NCBI GenBank assembly: GCA_949287655.1
Contig: CASEHD010000014.1
Span: 1 to 45,863 of the forward strand
Direction: 5' to 3'
Source of the DNA: an uncultured Christensenella sp.
GTDB lineage: Bacteria; Bacillota; Clostridia; Christensenellales; UBA3700
Length of the DNA: 45,863 bases
Within the stretch, counting starts at the first letter, position 1. Each line of letters starts with the position of its first letter. The notes beneath the pieces were generated by a model. The model worked only from the letters and a program-made list of their open reading frames with translations. It had not been told where the DNA came from and ran no database searches. A program made the position numbers and the translations under genes. Of this stretch, positions 33,040 through 45,720 are shown piece by piece.

Positions 33040-35208
33040 TCAGATTCTTTTTTCAGCGTATGCGGCTGCCTTTTTCAAATGCGTATCTGCTCTTTCATTG
33101 TGCCCCGTCTTACGCTCGACCGCGCTCAACGCAGAATAATATACGACAAGCTTGTCGGCATAAAAATCCCCGTTTTCTTTTTCAAGCAGCGCAACCACTT
33201 CCGAAAGACATCTTATTGCATCTTCATAATTACCCGTTTTTTCGTAAACTTCGGCGAGGCGATATTTGCTTTCTGCAAGTCCGGGCACGTGTTTTGCACC
33301 GTATTCGGAGATCAATCTCTCTCTTATCTCCGCGCTTTCGAGAAAGCGGTCTTCTGCCCCGGCAAAATCCCCGACTTCACAGTAAACGTTCGCGACAGCG
33401 TTTATAATATCAGCCTTTAACGCTGCGCCGTCCTCATAATAATCCTCTGAAAATGATTGCGTCGCTTCAAGCGCTTCGAGAAGACGTTTTTCCGCCTTTT
33501 CGTAATTTTTGCTGTAATAGTGCGCTTCTCCCGCTTTAGTCGCGACTTCAGCGAAATCGAATTCGAAAGCCCCGGCGTTAACAGCGTATCCTTTACCGAT
33601 AACGTCTAAGCTGTATTCAAATAATTCTACTGAAATTTCGTATTCCTTTAAGACAGAATGTAATTCTCCGAGAACGTAAAGAGCCTTTCCGTAAGCGTGA
33701 GTATAATACAATTCGTCGCGCTCGTAAAGCACTTTTGTCTTTTCGACAGTCTTAAGGCATAGTTCTTTAGTTTTTCTGCGATACTTTTCCCGATCTGCTC
33801 CGTTAATTCCGTCTCCGCACAGATAACTTATCGCCTTCAGATAATCTTTATAATCGAACAATTCGTTACTTGCGGACATTTCCGCAAACAATGTCACTGC
33901 CTTCATAAGATATTCTGCCGCCTCATCCTTTCTTCCGCAATCGTACAGAGATATCCCTGCGCGTGCGGCAAATCTTGAATATTCCTGCCTTATGATATAA
34001 ATAAAGCGACTGACGGGAGATATTTCGATATACTTTACTGCCTTAACGAAATAATCCGCTGCCTGCGCAAAATACTTCGCTTTTCCGTAAAGAGCGTTAC
34101 CCGATCTTCCGAAAGCTCTCGACAAAACAGACCACGCTTCACGCGTGCCGCATTCAGCGATATCTTCTTCAAGCCGGATTATCTTATTCATGAGCGTTGT
34201 TATTTCATCGTCTGTAATTCTGCGCTCTTTGTGCAGCACTCCTACGCCCGTTTCGTACAATTCAGCAAGAGGCAATGCATGCCTGCTTCCGTGCTTTTTA
34301 TAGAGCTCCTCTCTTCCCGCAACGGCTTTGTCGTAAACTTTCCTTACATAATCGGCGCGCCTTGTTTTAAGGCTTTCTGCGACGAGAAGTTCAGCGGCTT
34401 CCGCGATTTCCTCAGCACAGTCGTCTTCCCCTTGCGCATACTGCCCGTAAATTGCCGTTGCATTTTCAAGAGCTGCGGTCGCAACTTCGTGATCGTCGTA
34501 TCTGACGTTGACTTTCGCGTATTTAACGTAAGCGCGCGCAGCGGACAAAGCGTATTTTTCATCGTCCTTTTCCTTCAGGTTTTCAAGCAATTCTCCGTAA
34601 ACCGTGACGGCTTTTTCATAGATATCCACCTCTTTTTCTATATCCTTACCTGAAAAACTCTCTGCACAGCTTATAAGGTATTCGGCATATACCGCTTTAA
34701 AAGACGCGTATTTCGTTGCAAGATGTCTTAGAGCGGCGGCTACATTGTTGTATCCTGAACAAGCCTTCATCTCTTCCCCCGCAAAATACACGGCGCCGCC
34801 GCGCTTCACTTCAAGACTTTCGTTGAAAACGTCGGCAATGCCGCTAAGAGTAATAAGCGCGAATTCTTCATCTGAAACGTCTTCTATGACTTCGTCGTAT
34901 ATTCCGTTGCAGGCGTCTTGCTCAGAAGCGATTTGTTTTTTGCCGAAAGACAATACGATCTTGCCCGACGTTCCGCCGCATCCCGCATAAACCGAATATA
35001 CTGCGTCCTTCACATCTCCGCCGCTGACGGCGCAAAGCGTAAAAGACCTGTATAAAGCATTGCCGCACGCGGTTAAATCTCCGGAAACGTTATAATTGCA
35101 GTACTTTTCTTTCAGTACGCCCTCTGCTTCTTTGAGAAGCTCGTCCGCGTTCAGGTCGTTAACGTTCCCTTTCAGTCTCAACAAATAACTTTTTTCAGTA
35201 CTTTTCAT
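33040..35208 (-). CDS. Large tetratricopeptide-repeat protein
   Basis: A 722-residue cytoplasmic protein made mostly of helical TPR units. Clear repeats fill the C-terminal half (for example GEAHYYSKNYEKAEKRLLEALEAT and the kinesin-light-chain-like segments after it), and looser ones the middle. The first 150 residues are different, with a beta-rich block (FALITLSGIADVF), and may be a distinct domain. TPR proteins act as protein-binding scaffolds; the partner is unknown. ATG 35208 follows GGGAG by nine bases; a TTG seven codons earlier is rejected. It is a single gene with its own promoter at 35234-35263. Confidence 0.75.
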   Translation of the reverse strand: MKSTEKSYLLRLKGNVNDLNADELLKEAEGVLKEKYCNYNVSGDLTACGNALYRSFTLCAVSGGDVKDAVYSVYAGCGGTSGKIVLSFGKKQIASEQDACNGIYDEVIEDVSDEEFALITLSGIADVFNESLEVKRGGAVYFAGEEMKACSGYNNVAAALRHLATKYASFKAVYAEYLISCAESFSGKDIEKEVDIYEKAVTVYGELLENLKEKDDEKYALSAARAYVKYAKVNVRYDDHEVATAALENATAIYGQYAQGEDDCAEEIAEAAELLVAESLKTRRADYVRKVYDKAVAGREELYKKHGSRHALPLAELYETGVGVLHKERRITDDEITTLMNKIIRLEEDIAECGTREAWSVLSRAFGRSGNALYGKAKYFAQAADYFVKAVKYIEISPVSRFIYIIRQEYSRFAARAGISLYDCGRKDEAAEYLMKAVTLFAEMSASNELFDYKDYLKAISYLCGDGINGADREKYRRKTKELCLKTVEKTKVLYERDELYYTHAYGKALYVLGELHSVLKEYEISVELFEYSLDVIGKGYAVNAGAFEFDFAEVATKAGEAHYYSKNYEKAEKRLLEALEATQSFSEDYYEDGAALKADIINAVANVYCEVGDFAGAEDRFLESAEIRERLISEYGAKHVPGLAESKYRLAEVYEKTGNYEDAIRCLSEVVALLEKENGDFYADKLVVYYSALSAVERKTGHNERADTHLKKAAAYAEKRI

Positions 35209-35233
35209 TTGATGGTTCTCCCTCGACAAAACG

Positions 35234-35263
35234 ATTATATCATATACGGAATAAGTTTGTAAA
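35234..35263 (-). promoter_or_regulatory. Promoter of the TPR gene
   Basis: Minus strand: TTTACA (35263-35258), 18 bases, TATAAT (35239-35234). Confidence 0.65.
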
Positions 35264-35310
35264 CTAAAAGTTATAACTGATTTACGTTTGTATAATCTGT
35301 TTTTCCGATA

Positions 35311-35346
35311 AAAAAAGGACGAACGGAAACCGTTCGTCCTTTTTTT
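35311..35346 (-). terminator. Terminator of the lysine-rich protein gene
   Basis: A long stem with GGACGAACGG / CCGTTCGTCC and loop AAA, flanked by runs of A and T; works in both directions. Confidence 0.9.
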
Positions 35347-35360
35347 ATATGCATCGTGAA

Positions 35361-35666
35361 TTACTTGGAAGCCTTCTTGCTCGCTTTCTTAGCTGCGGGC
35401 TTCTTTTCAAGCTTTGCTTCAGCTACCGCTTCTGCCTTTACTTCTTTCTTCTCGACTTTCTTAGCCGCCTTTTTAGCCGCGGGCTTCTTTGCAGCCTTGA
35501 CGGTCTTCGCGTTGAAAGCGTCGTATGCAACCGCGCAGGGATACTCTACCTGTTTATCGCATTTTGCGCAAAAATCATAGCTGCCGCAGCAGTCGTAACC
35601 TTTCTGTTCGCTGTCGATCCATTTCTGAACGTCAAGCGCGTTCTGTCTTTCTACCTTGTTCATCAT
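35361..35666 (-). CDS. Small protein with a cysteine-rich head and a histone-H1-like lysine/alanine tail
   Basis: A 101-residue protein in two parts. The first half has five cysteines (26, 27, 33, 36, 44) in DCCGSYDFCAKCDKQVEYPC, spaced as in small zinc- or metal-binding sites. The second half is almost only Lys, Ala, Pro and Glu, with KKPAAKKA repeated, resembling histone H1 or the tails of bacterial nucleoid proteins. It may bind nucleic acid through the tail. GGAGG precedes tandem ATGs, either of which could start. It has a strong promoter and terminator of its own, suggesting good expression. I know no named family. Confidence 0.8.
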   Translation of the reverse strand: MMNKVERQNALDVQKWIDSEQKGYDCCGSYDFCAKCDKQVEYPCAVAYDAFNAKTVKAAKKPAAKKAAKKVEKKEVKAEAVAEAKLEKKPAAKKASKKASK

Positions 35667-35702
35667 TCAATCCTCCGATGAAAATATTTTTTGTTCTGCA
35701 TA

Positions 35703-35731
35703 GTTATATCATTAATTCACAGATAAGTCAA
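35703..35731 (-). promoter_or_regulatory. Promoter of the lysine-rich protein gene
   Basis: Minus strand: TTGACT (35731-35726), 17 bases, TATAAC (35708-35703). Confidence 0.65.
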
Positions 35732-35813
35732 ATAATTGACGGTGAAAAAGTACTTTTTAATTAAAAATTATCGTTTCAAGCGTGAATATTATCAACGAAA
35801 CCCGCTTTCGCCG

Positions 35814-35842
35814 TTGACACGTATTGCGCGCAAAACTATAAT
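35814..35842 (+). promoter_or_regulatory. Consensus promoter of the GH16 gene
   Basis: TTGACA (35814-35819), 17 bases, TATAAT (35837-35842): a perfect sigma-A consensus. Confidence 0.85.
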
Positions 35843-35879
35843 AAAGCTGTCAGAACATATGACAAAGAGGTGGAACTTT

Positions 35880-36911
35880 ATGAAAAAAACCGTATGTCTG
35901 CTGCTTTGCGCGGCGTTTGTGCTTACGATCGCGTTTTCCTTTGTCGCTTGCAGCGACGACGACTGGACTGAAAAGGATTACGACCTTTCTCTGCCCGTAC
36001 TCGGAGAGGACGGCTGGTACCTTGTCTTTGAAGACAACTTTGACGGCAGCGAGCTGAACGAAGGGATAATCTTCGGCGAAAACTACGAAGGAAGCAACGA
36101 GATATGGACGACTTCCCCGCACGCGATACGCTGGGAAAGCGACAATAAAAACAAGCCTGAGCAGAACGTCTACTGGTGCCCGGACGCGGTGAGCGTTGCG
36201 GACGGCACCCTGCAGATCAGGAGCTTTTATTCAGACAACCACGTATGCCCGGACGGCACCTGCCCTTCCGAAGGCAGATTCACCGGCGGCGTCGAGACGC
36301 GTGCAGTCGTCGGAGATCAGAACGACAACAAAGGCTCGTCCGACAAACTGCTGTTCGCGCAGGCGTTCGGCTATTTCGAAACGCGGGTAAAATTCCCCGA
36401 CGCGGACGGTCTGTGGTCTGCGTTCTGGCTGCAATCTTCAAATATGAGAAAGATCGGCGCGGAAGGCGTTGACGGAACAGAGATAGACGTTTTCGAAAGC
36501 GCGTTCATAAAACACCCGAAAAAGATGGGGCACGCGCTGCTGTGGAACGGCTACGGCGAATATGCGAAAGTCGACGATCATATCGTGGATACCGGCACAG
36601 ACCTTTACGACGGCTACCACACTTTCGCGCTCAAATGGACTCCCCTCTACTATGTATTTTACATCGACGGACAGCCGACCTGGGCGAGCATGGGCGGCGG
36701 AGTTTCGCACGTCAAAGAGTTTCTGCGCCTTACCGTTGAGATAGACGCCGGCGACGGATACGGTCCTCACGGACAGCGCATAGGCAAGTTCGACGAAGAC
36801 GGCGAAAGCGTGTTTTACGTCGACTACGTAAAGGTATGGCAGAATTCCTCTTACGCTCAATACGAGATATCCGACGAAGCGTTTGCAGGAGAACTCGATT
36901 TTGCAAACTGA
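35880..36911 (+). CDS. Lipoprotein GH16 beta-glucanase
   Basis: A 343-residue family GH16 enzyme that cuts beta-1,3 or mixed beta-1,3-1,4 glucans (or a related polymer). The N-terminus is a lipoprotein signal ending at VACS, so it is anchored outside the cell. The jelly-roll starts with LVFEDNFDGSELNE; the active-site motif is EIDVFE, with Glu201 nucleophile, Asp203 and Glu206 acid/base, inside GTEIDVFESAF. ATG 35880 has AAAGAGGTGG upstream; the frame extends to 35736, but that lies before the promoter -10. Single gene; terminator 36917-36946. Substrate choice cannot be fixed by eye. Confidence 0.9.
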   Translation: MKKTVCLLLCAAFVLTIAFSFVACSDDDWTEKDYDLSLPVLGEDGWYLVFEDNFDGSELNEGIIFGENYEGSNEIWTTSPHAIRWESDNKNKPEQNVYWCPDAVSVADGTLQIRSFYSDNHVCPDGTCPSEGRFTGGVETRAVVGDQNDNKGSSDKLLFAQAFGYFETRVKFPDADGLWSAFWLQSSNMRKIGAEGVDGTEIDVFESAFIKHPKKMGHALLWNGYGEYAKVDDHIVDTGTDLYDGYHTFALKWTPLYYVFYIDGQPTWASMGGGVSHVKEFLRLTVEIDAGDGYGPHGQRIGKFDEDGESVFYVDYVKVWQNSSYAQYEISDEAFAGELDFAN

Positions 36912-36916
36912 ATACT

Positions 36917-36946
36917 ACAAAAAGCGCTTTTCCAAGCGCTTTTTGT
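36917..36946 (+). terminator. Terminator of the GH16 gene
   Basis: ACAAAAAGCGCTT, loop TTCC, AAGCGCTTTTTGT, six bases after the stop. Confidence 0.85.
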
Positions 36947-37312
36947 TATACCAGACCACGATAGAACATATTTGACGATAAAAAATAAAATACTCATATA
37001 TGCCCGGTTGTAAAATGATATGCTTTCAGCGCAACTACTGTTAAGCAGATTTGCGTGAGACGGCGCGCAGTTGTAGTACCCTGCAATAAGTCGACGACTT
37101 GCGCAGATATGCCGAAAGGAGTACGCGTTCTGCCGCGGTTGGATATAGGTACGGCTGCTCCCTCCTTTAACGCGCGCGTACATTATATATACTATATACC
37201 AATAAATATATCGCTTTCCTTACTGTCTGCCAGGGGGTAAGCGGGCTTTTGCTCCGCAATGCAGGGTCTTCGCCGCGTACTTTTATTTCAACTTTTACCG
37301 ACAGATAAAGAT
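36947..37312. other. Intergenic region without a supported gene
   Basis: Between the GH16 and rpsI terminators. Frames on either strand lack ribosome sites and show no protein-like pattern. No hairpin or RNA family was recognised. Confidence 0.4.
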
Positions 37313-37340
37313 AAAAAAACCGCTCCGATAAACGGAGCGG
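37313..37340 (-). terminator. Terminator of rplM-rpsI
   Basis: CCGCTCCG/CGGAGCGG stem (37320-37327 and 37333-37340) followed on the minus strand by seven T. Confidence 0.9.
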
Positions 37341-37360
37341 AATTTGTTGCGATAAACTTG

Positions 37361-37774
37361 TTATCTCTTGCTGAACTGCGGAGCCTTTCTCGCTTTCTTC
37401 AAGCCGTACTTCTTTCTCTCCTTAGTTCTGGAATCTCTGGTCAGGAAGCCCGCTTTCTTGAGCTCCGCCTTATAAGATTCGTCCGCGAGAACGAGCGCTC
37501 TTGCGATGCCGTGTCTGATAGCGCCTGCCTGTCCGGTGAAACCGCCGCCGCAAACGTTGACGCATACGTCGAACTTGCCGGTAGCCTCTACCAACTCAAG
37601 CGGCTGACGAACGATAAGTTTGAGCGTATCGAGACCGAAGTAGTTGTCGATATCTCTCTTGTTGATGGTAACGGTACCGTTGCCGCCGGGGATAAGTCTG
37701 ACTCTTGCGATAGCCTTCTTTCTTCTGCCCGTACCCCAGTACTGAACCTTTTTCTTAGTCTTCTTAGTAGCCAT
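37361..37774 (-). CDS. rpsI: 30S ribosomal protein S9
   Basis: A 137-residue protein with typical S9 features: [17 protein letters not shown] near the start, [19 protein letters not shown] in the middle and the basic C-terminal tail ending KAPQFSKR, which reaches toward the P-site tRNA. It is co-transcribed with rplM, 18 bases after its stop. The first residues MATKKTKKK are a lysine-rich extension. Confidence 0.97.
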   Translation of the reverse strand: MATKKTKKKVQYWGTGRRKKAIARVRLIPGGNGTVTINKRDIDNYFGLDTLKLIVRQPLELVEATGKFDVCVNVCGGGFTGQAGAIRHGIARALVLADESYKAELKKAGFLTRDSRTKERKKYGLKKARKAPQFSKR

Positions 37775-37792
37775 ATCTCTTTACGCTCCTTA

Positions 37793-38221
37793 TTAGAATT
37801 TCAATTCTTCGGGCTTCTGCGCCTCGTGATTGTGCTCTGCACCGGCATAAACTCTGAGATGTTTGAGCATCTTTCTGCCCAGAGAGTTTTTGGGGAGCAT
37901 ACCCTTTACAGCGAGCATAACTGCGGCTTCGGGCTTTGTTTCCATAAGTTTCTTGTACTGGATCTGCTTCAGACCTCCGACGTAACCGGTGTGATAAGTG
38001 TGGAATTTCTTTTCCAGCTTCTTGCCGGTAAGAACGACTTTCGCACAGTTGATAACGATGACGTTATCGCCGGTGTCGACGTTGGGGGTGTATGTCGGCT
38101 TATTCTTGCCTTTGAGAACGGAAGCGACGTTGCTTGCCAGTCTGCCGAGTACCATATCGGTAGCGTCTACGACATACCACTTCTTCTCAATCTCTTCGGG
38201 CTTAGCCATATATGTCTTCAT
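37793..38221 (-). CDS. rplM: 50S ribosomal protein L13
   Basis: A 142-residue L13 with [59 protein letters not shown]: all as expected. GGAGG lies seven bases before ATG 38221. It heads the rplM-rpsI operon, the usual arrangement, with a promoter at 38312-38340 and a leader of about 85 bases. Confidence 0.98.
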   Translation of the reverse strand: MKTYMAKPEEIEKKWYVVDATDMVLGRLASNVASVLKGKNKPTYTPNVDTGDNVIVINCAKVVLTGKKLEKKFHTYHTGYVGGLKQIQYKKLMETKPEAAVMLAVKGMLPKNSLGRKMLKHLRVYAGAEHNHEAQKPEELKF

Positions 38222-38306
38222 GGTGAGACCTCCGTGTATTATTCTTTGTCCTGCCCGATACTGCGTAAAAGAGGGGCTATTCTTCTGCGCTTTTTCGTGC
38301 GTGCGT
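38222..38306 (-). promoter_or_regulatory. 5' leader of rplM, possible L13-type leader
   Basis: About 85 transcribed bases before rplM. They can fold a short GCCC/GGGC stem. Firmicutes often carry an autoregulatory L13 leader here, so the position is suggestive, but I did not confirm the consensus. Confidence 0.3.
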
Positions 38307-38311
38307 ATTTA

Positions 38312-38340
38312 TATTATCAATATTGCCCCCTCTTGTCAAC
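38312..38340 (-). promoter_or_regulatory. Promoter of rplM-rpsI
   Basis: Minus strand: TTGACA (38340-38335), 17 bases, TAATAT (38317-38312). Confidence 0.75.
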
Positions 38341-38405
38341 GTTTTTTTAACGCATTTTGAGATTTTTTTACAAAATTTTCGTCGTACACGATATAAAAAA
38401 CGAGG

Positions 38406-39164
38406 TCAGATATTGTCGTAACCTTCGTAATAAACCTTTTCGAGGTAGAGACCGCAGCCCTCAAGGGTCTTGCCTGCGTCGCTCCTCTTTTTACTGTTTA
38501 TTATCTCCGGTATCTGTTCAAGCGTAAACCTTCCTCTGCCCAGGTCGATAAGCGTTCCCGTTATCGCCCTGACCATATTGTGCAGAAAGCCGTTGCCGGT
38601 ATAGTAAAAATCAAGCTGTCTTCCCTCTTCCGACACCTCGATATGCATATCGTATATCGTTCTCACCGTCGTTTTCACCTGCGCGCCCGACAGCATAAAA
38701 CTTCTGAAATCGTGTTCGCCGACAAAGTAAGCGCACGCCTTCTGCATCAGCGGCACGTCGAGGTCGTAAAAACAGACGTGATTGTATTTTTGTTTAAGAG
38801 GGCTGTGTATTTTTGAAAGATATACGCGGTAGACGTAAGTCTTTTTCTTCGCGCCGAAACGGGCATGAAAATTTTCATCGACCCTGACGCATTTTTTTAT
38901 CGCGATGTCAGTCGGCAATAAAGGATTCATTCTCCATCCGAAATCAGAGCAATCTATATCGACGTTGGTATCAAAATGCACGACCTGCCCCCTCGCGTGA
39001 ACGCCGGCGTCCGTCCTGCCGCTGGCGATGACTGTCACGCCGTGCTGCAATTTAAGAGACAGCGCCTCTTCAAGCGTCTGTTGCACGGAAGGCAATCCCT
39101 GTTGCCTCTGAAAACCGTGGTAATTCGTGCCGTCGTATTCTATCACCAATGCGTACCTGTTCAT
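38406..39164 (-). CDS. truA: tRNA pseudouridine(38-40) synthase TruA
   Basis: A 252-residue enzyme that converts uridines 38-40 in the anticodon arm of tRNAs. Asp52 in SGRTDAGVHARGQ is the catalytic residue, and the start YALVIEYDGTNYHGFQRQ is typical. ATG 39164 overlaps the ecfT stop (ATGA); the frame is open further upstream, but that is inside ecfT. It is the last gene of the ecfA1-ecfA2-ecfT-truA operon. Confidence 0.96.
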   Translation of the reverse strand: MNRYALVIEYDGTNYHGFQRQQGLPSVQQTLEEALSLKLQHGVTVIASGRTDAGVHARGQVVHFDTNVDIDCSDFGWRMNPLLPTDIAIKKCVRVDENFHARFGAKKKTYVYRVYLSKIHSPLKQKYNHVCFYDLDVPLMQKACAYFVGEHDFRSFMLSGAQVKTTVRTIYDMHIEVSEEGRQLDFYYTGNGFLHNMVRAITGTLIDLGRGRFTLEQIPEIINSKKRSDAGKTLEGCGLYLEKVYYEGYDNI

Positions 39165-40009
39165 GCGAAAAGCCCCTTGAAAAATCCGACGATATATTGA
39201 TCCGCTCCGCCGATAAGATACTTGTCGAGGAAGATGAGCGCAGCGAATACGGCGACGAACAGGAACGCGACCGCGTCTTTCCACGTAAGTTTCAACAGCT
39301 TCATTTTGGTGCGGCGCTCGGTAGCGTTGTAACATCTCGCGTCGAGAGCGTCCGCAAGTTCGTCCGCTCTTCTTATCGCGCTGACGAAAAGAGGTATAAG
39401 TACGGGAAGCATCGCCTTGACTTTCTTTATCAGACCGCCCGTGTCTATCTCTGCCCCTCTCGCCTTTTGAGCCATCATTATTTTATCCGTTTCGTCCATA
39501 AGACCGGGGATAAAGCGGAGCGCTATGCTCATGATGAGCGCGATGTCGTGAACGGGCACTTTTATCAGCTTTAAAGGAGACAGGAGACTCTCTATCGCGT
39601 CGGTAAGTTCCATAGGCGTCGTCGTGAACGAAAGAAGAGACGTTCCCATCACGAGAAGAGATATTCTTAAAGCCATTTTTATCGCGAAATCTATGCCGCC
39701 CAGCGTTATTTTTATCCTCCACCACTCGAAAAGCACCTTTCCGCTGTCATAGAAGAATATATTGATTATCGCGGTAAAAATCATTATAAATATTATCGCT
39801 TTGACGCTTTTGAGTACGTTTCTCAGCGGTATCCTGCTTATCAGGCAGACAGACCACAAAAAGAGCGCGACGACCGCGTAACCCGCGTAAGAGGATACGA
39901 AAAATATCGTCACCATGAAAATTATCGAAAAGATGACTTTCGCGCGCGGGTCGAGTCTGTGGATCACCGATCCGGTAGGATAATACTGTCCGAAAGACAC
40001 GTCTCTCAT
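39161..40009 (-). CDS. ecfT: ECF transporter transmembrane subunit EcfT
   Basis: A 282-residue membrane protein with about five to six helices. It links the two ATPases to exchangeable substrate-binding S components in energy-coupling-factor vitamin/metal importers. The coupling-helix motifs are seen in MMAQKARGAEID and ADALDARCYN. Overlaps ATGA-style with ecfA2 before it and truA after it. No S component gene is in the window, as usual for group II ECF systems that serve many S proteins. Confidence 0.95.
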   Translation of the reverse strand: MRDVSFGQYYPTGSVIHRLDPRAKVIFSIIFMVTIFFVSSYAGYAVVALFLWSVCLISRIPLRNVLKSVKAIIFIMIFTAIINIFFYDSGKVLFEWWRIKITLGGIDFAIKMALRISLLVMGTSLLSFTTTPMELTDAIESLLSPLKLIKVPVHDIALIMSIALRFIPGLMDETDKIMMAQKARGAEIDTGGLIKKVKAMLPVLIPLFVSAIRRADELADALDARCYNATERRTKMKLLKLTWKDAVAFLFVAVFAALIFLDKYLIGGADQYIVGFFKGLFA

Positions 40010-40965
40010 TCCTTACCCTCCCCGTTTTTTGCACAGAAATTTGCGTCCGCATTAAAGTCGAACGTGCTGAAACTCAGGTTTTCGTCAACCGTTTTGTCTA
40101 TATGTTTTTTATTGTAAGCTTTCACTATCGCGCGCAGAAGATCGTTCAGAGAAACGATATCCCCTTCGAGTTCCACGCCCCTTTCGCGAAGCTTTTTCGC
40201 TATCCTGACCGCCTTGGGTATTTCAAGTCCGACCGCGTGCAGTTCGTCCGCGTGACGGAACAGTTCGTTCATCGGCAGATCGAACATCACTTTGCCGTCG
40301 TTGAAAACCACGATCCTGCTGGCAAAACGCGTTATCTCGTCCACGTCGTGAGAGATGACTATGACGGTAGGCGAACACTCCTTTTTAAGGTGAGTAATGA
40401 GCGAAAGTATCTGTTCTTTACCGTAAGGGTCGAGTCCCGCGGTGGGTTCGTCGAGGATCAGCACTTTGGGCTGCATCGCGATTATACCGGCGATCGCGAC
40501 GCGGCGCTTCTGCCCTCCCGAAAGTTCAAACGGCGCGCGGTCCTTTATATCATCGTAGTCCAGCCCGACCAGTCCGATCGCCCTCTTTACCCGTCTTTTC
40601 ACCTCTGCGTCGTCAAGCCCCATATTCTTTGGCCCGAAAGCGACGTCCTTTTCTACCGTATCTTCGAAAAGCTGATATTCAGGGTACTGAAAAACCATAC
40701 CCACTGTGCCGCGCAGACGGCGCAGATCGCTTTTGTTCTTCTTGTCGGGAACGAGTTTTATATCGAAGACGTCTATCTCCCCGCTCTGCAGCTTGAACAG
40801 ACCGTTGAGATGCATGATAAACGTGGACTTGCCGCTGCCGGTATGCCCGATTATGCCCAGAAAATCCCCTTCGTTTATCGTCAGATTCACACCCTTCAAT
40901 GCTTGCCTTTCGAACGGGGTCTTCGCGCTGTAAGTATAGTTGACGTCTTTTACAACAATCTGCAT
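40006..40965 (-). CDS. ecfA2: ECF transporter ATPase EcfA2
   Basis: A 319-residue ABC ATPase with Walker A GHTGSGKST (40-48), Q-loop in MVFQYPEYQLFEDTV, signature LSGGQKRRVAIAG, Walker B VLILDEPTAGLD and the switch histidine in VIVISHD. About 30 residues at the C-terminus extend past the usual end and are rich in Asp, Asn and Phe. It pairs with EcfA1 to energise EcfT. It overlaps both neighbours. Confidence 0.95.
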   Translation of the reverse strand: MQIVVKDVNYTYSAKTPFERQALKGVNLTINEGDFLGIIGHTGSGKSTFIMHLNGLFKLQSGEIDVFDIKLVPDKKNKSDLRRLRGTVGMVFQYPEYQLFEDTVEKDVAFGPKNMGLDDAEVKRRVKRAIGLVGLDYDDIKDRAPFELSGGQKRRVAIAGIIAMQPKVLILDEPTAGLDPYGKEQILSLITHLKKECSPTVIVISHDVDEITRFASRIVVFNDGKVMFDLPMNELFRHADELHAVGLEIPKAVRIAKKLRERGVELEGDIVSLNDLLRAIVKAYNKKHIDKTVDENLSFSTFDFNADANFCAKNGEGKE

Positions 40966-41792
40966 AAGCTGTCTACAAACGCCTCCTCGTCCGTAATGCG
41001 CGGATCAACCGCGATCCCCGCTTCCGCGAGAGTGACCGCAAGCCTCGTCACGCAGGGCACGTCGAGCTTTATAGCAGTCAGAAGTTTATGTTCGGCAAAC
41101 ACCTCGGAGGGCTTGCCGTCCAGCACGACTTTGCCGTCGTTCATTACAATCAGTCTGTCAGCGTCGAGCGCCTCGTCCATGTAGTGCGTGATATGCACGA
41201 CCGTCATCTTCTCTTCGCGGTTGAGCTGCTTTACGACGTTCATCACCTCTTCTCTTCCTTTCGGGTCGAGCATTGCGGTGGATTCGTCGAGAACCATTAC
41301 GCGCGGTCTTATCGCGAGGACGCCCGCTATCGCTAGCCTCTGTTTCTGACCTCCGCTCATCTTGAACGGGGTAGCGTGGCGGAATTCGCTCATTCCCACC
41401 TTTTCAAGCGCCCAGTCCACTCTTTTTATTATCTCTTCGCGCGGCACGCCCAGGTTTTCCGGACCGAAAGCTATGTCGTCCTCTACGTTGGTCGCGATCA
41501 TCTGGTTGTCGGGATTCTGGAACACCATACCCACGCTCGAGCGCACCTCGAATATCTTCTTGTCGTCCGCGGTGTCCGCGCCGTAGACGAGCACCCTGCC
41601 CGCCGTCGGAGTAAGCAAGCCGTTGAGCAGCTTCGCCAGCGTGGATTTGCCGCTGCCGTTGTGCCCTACGAGCGCGACGAACGAGCCTTCCTCTATTTCG
41701 AGAGAAACGCCGTTTACCGCCTTTTGCTCCTCGCCGTCGTTCATCGGATAAGAAAAAGATACGTTTTCGAGTTTTATCGCAGGTATAGCCAT
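40950..41792 (-). CDS. ecfA1: ECF transporter ATPase EcfA1
   Basis: A 280-residue ABC ATPase: Walker A GHNGSGKST (43-51), MVFQNPDNQMIATNVEDDIAF with the Q-loop, signature MSGGQKQRLAIAG, Walker B VMVLDESTAMLD (with Ser in place of Pro, as is common in EcfA1), and switch VVHITH. It is the first gene of the operon; the last 16 bases overlap ecfA2. The promoter is at 41814-41842. Confidence 0.95.
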   Translation of the reverse strand: MAIPAIKLENVSFSYPMNDGEEQKAVNGVSLEIEEGSFVALVGHNGSGKSTLAKLLNGLLTPTAGRVLVYGADTADDKKIFEVRSSVGMVFQNPDNQMIATNVEDDIAFGPENLGVPREEIIKRVDWALEKVGMSEFRHATPFKMSGGQKQRLAIAGVLAIRPRVMVLDESTAMLDPKGREEVMNVVKQLNREEKMTVVHITHYMDEALDADRLIVMNDGKVVLDGKPSEVFAEHKLLTAIKLDVPCVTRLAVTLAEAGIAVDPRITDEEAFVDSLCRLL

Positions 41793-41813
41793 TCTGACCT
41801 CACAATACTCAAA

Positions 41814-41842
41814 AGTATATCATACCCGCGGATAAATCGCAA
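41814..41842 (-). promoter_or_regulatory. Promoter of the ecf operon
   Basis: Minus strand: TTGCGA (41842-41837), 17 bases, TATACT (41819-41814). Confidence 0.6.
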
Positions 41843-42072
41843 TTATTTGACGGACGTTCAGTCAAAACGAACGCCGCAGACGCGGTTTTCCGACTTTTTA
41901 CGGGTTTTTCTTCCGTACCCGTCTTTGCTTTGCAATCCAGTAGTCATGAAAGCGTGCAGCGTATACGGACATCTTTTTTCCGCCTCCCGGCAGATTGCGG
42001 GAAAAAGCCTCGCGCGCCTTAACCTTACATTGAAAATTTTGCGGTCGGTACGTGTTTATTGACTCAAATTCA
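41843..42072. other. Space between divergent ecfA1 and nifJ promoters
   Basis: No gene, hairpin or repeat that I can support. Confidence 0.4.
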
Positions 42073-42101
42073 TTGACTTAAAAAAAGCAATCCGATATAA
42101 T
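42073..42101 (+). promoter_or_regulatory. Promoter of nifJ
   Basis: TTGACT (42073-42078), 17 bases, TATAAT (42096-42101). The leader is about 75 bases and begins with an inverted repeat TGTGTGTA/TATACACA (42108-42115, 42135-42142). Confidence 0.8.
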
Positions 42102-42116
42102 TACAGGTGTGTGTAA

Positions 42117-45707
<3,591 letters not shown>

Positions 45708-45720
45708 CGCTACGCTGTTA

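Noticed and set aside
36857..37183. A 108-residue minus-strand frame after the GH16 gene
   Set aside because: It overlaps the GH16 end and terminator on the other strand and lacks a ribosome site.
37259..38350. A 363-residue plus-strand frame
   Set aside because: It runs antisense over rpsI and rplM, which are certain, and has no ribosome site or protein family likeness.
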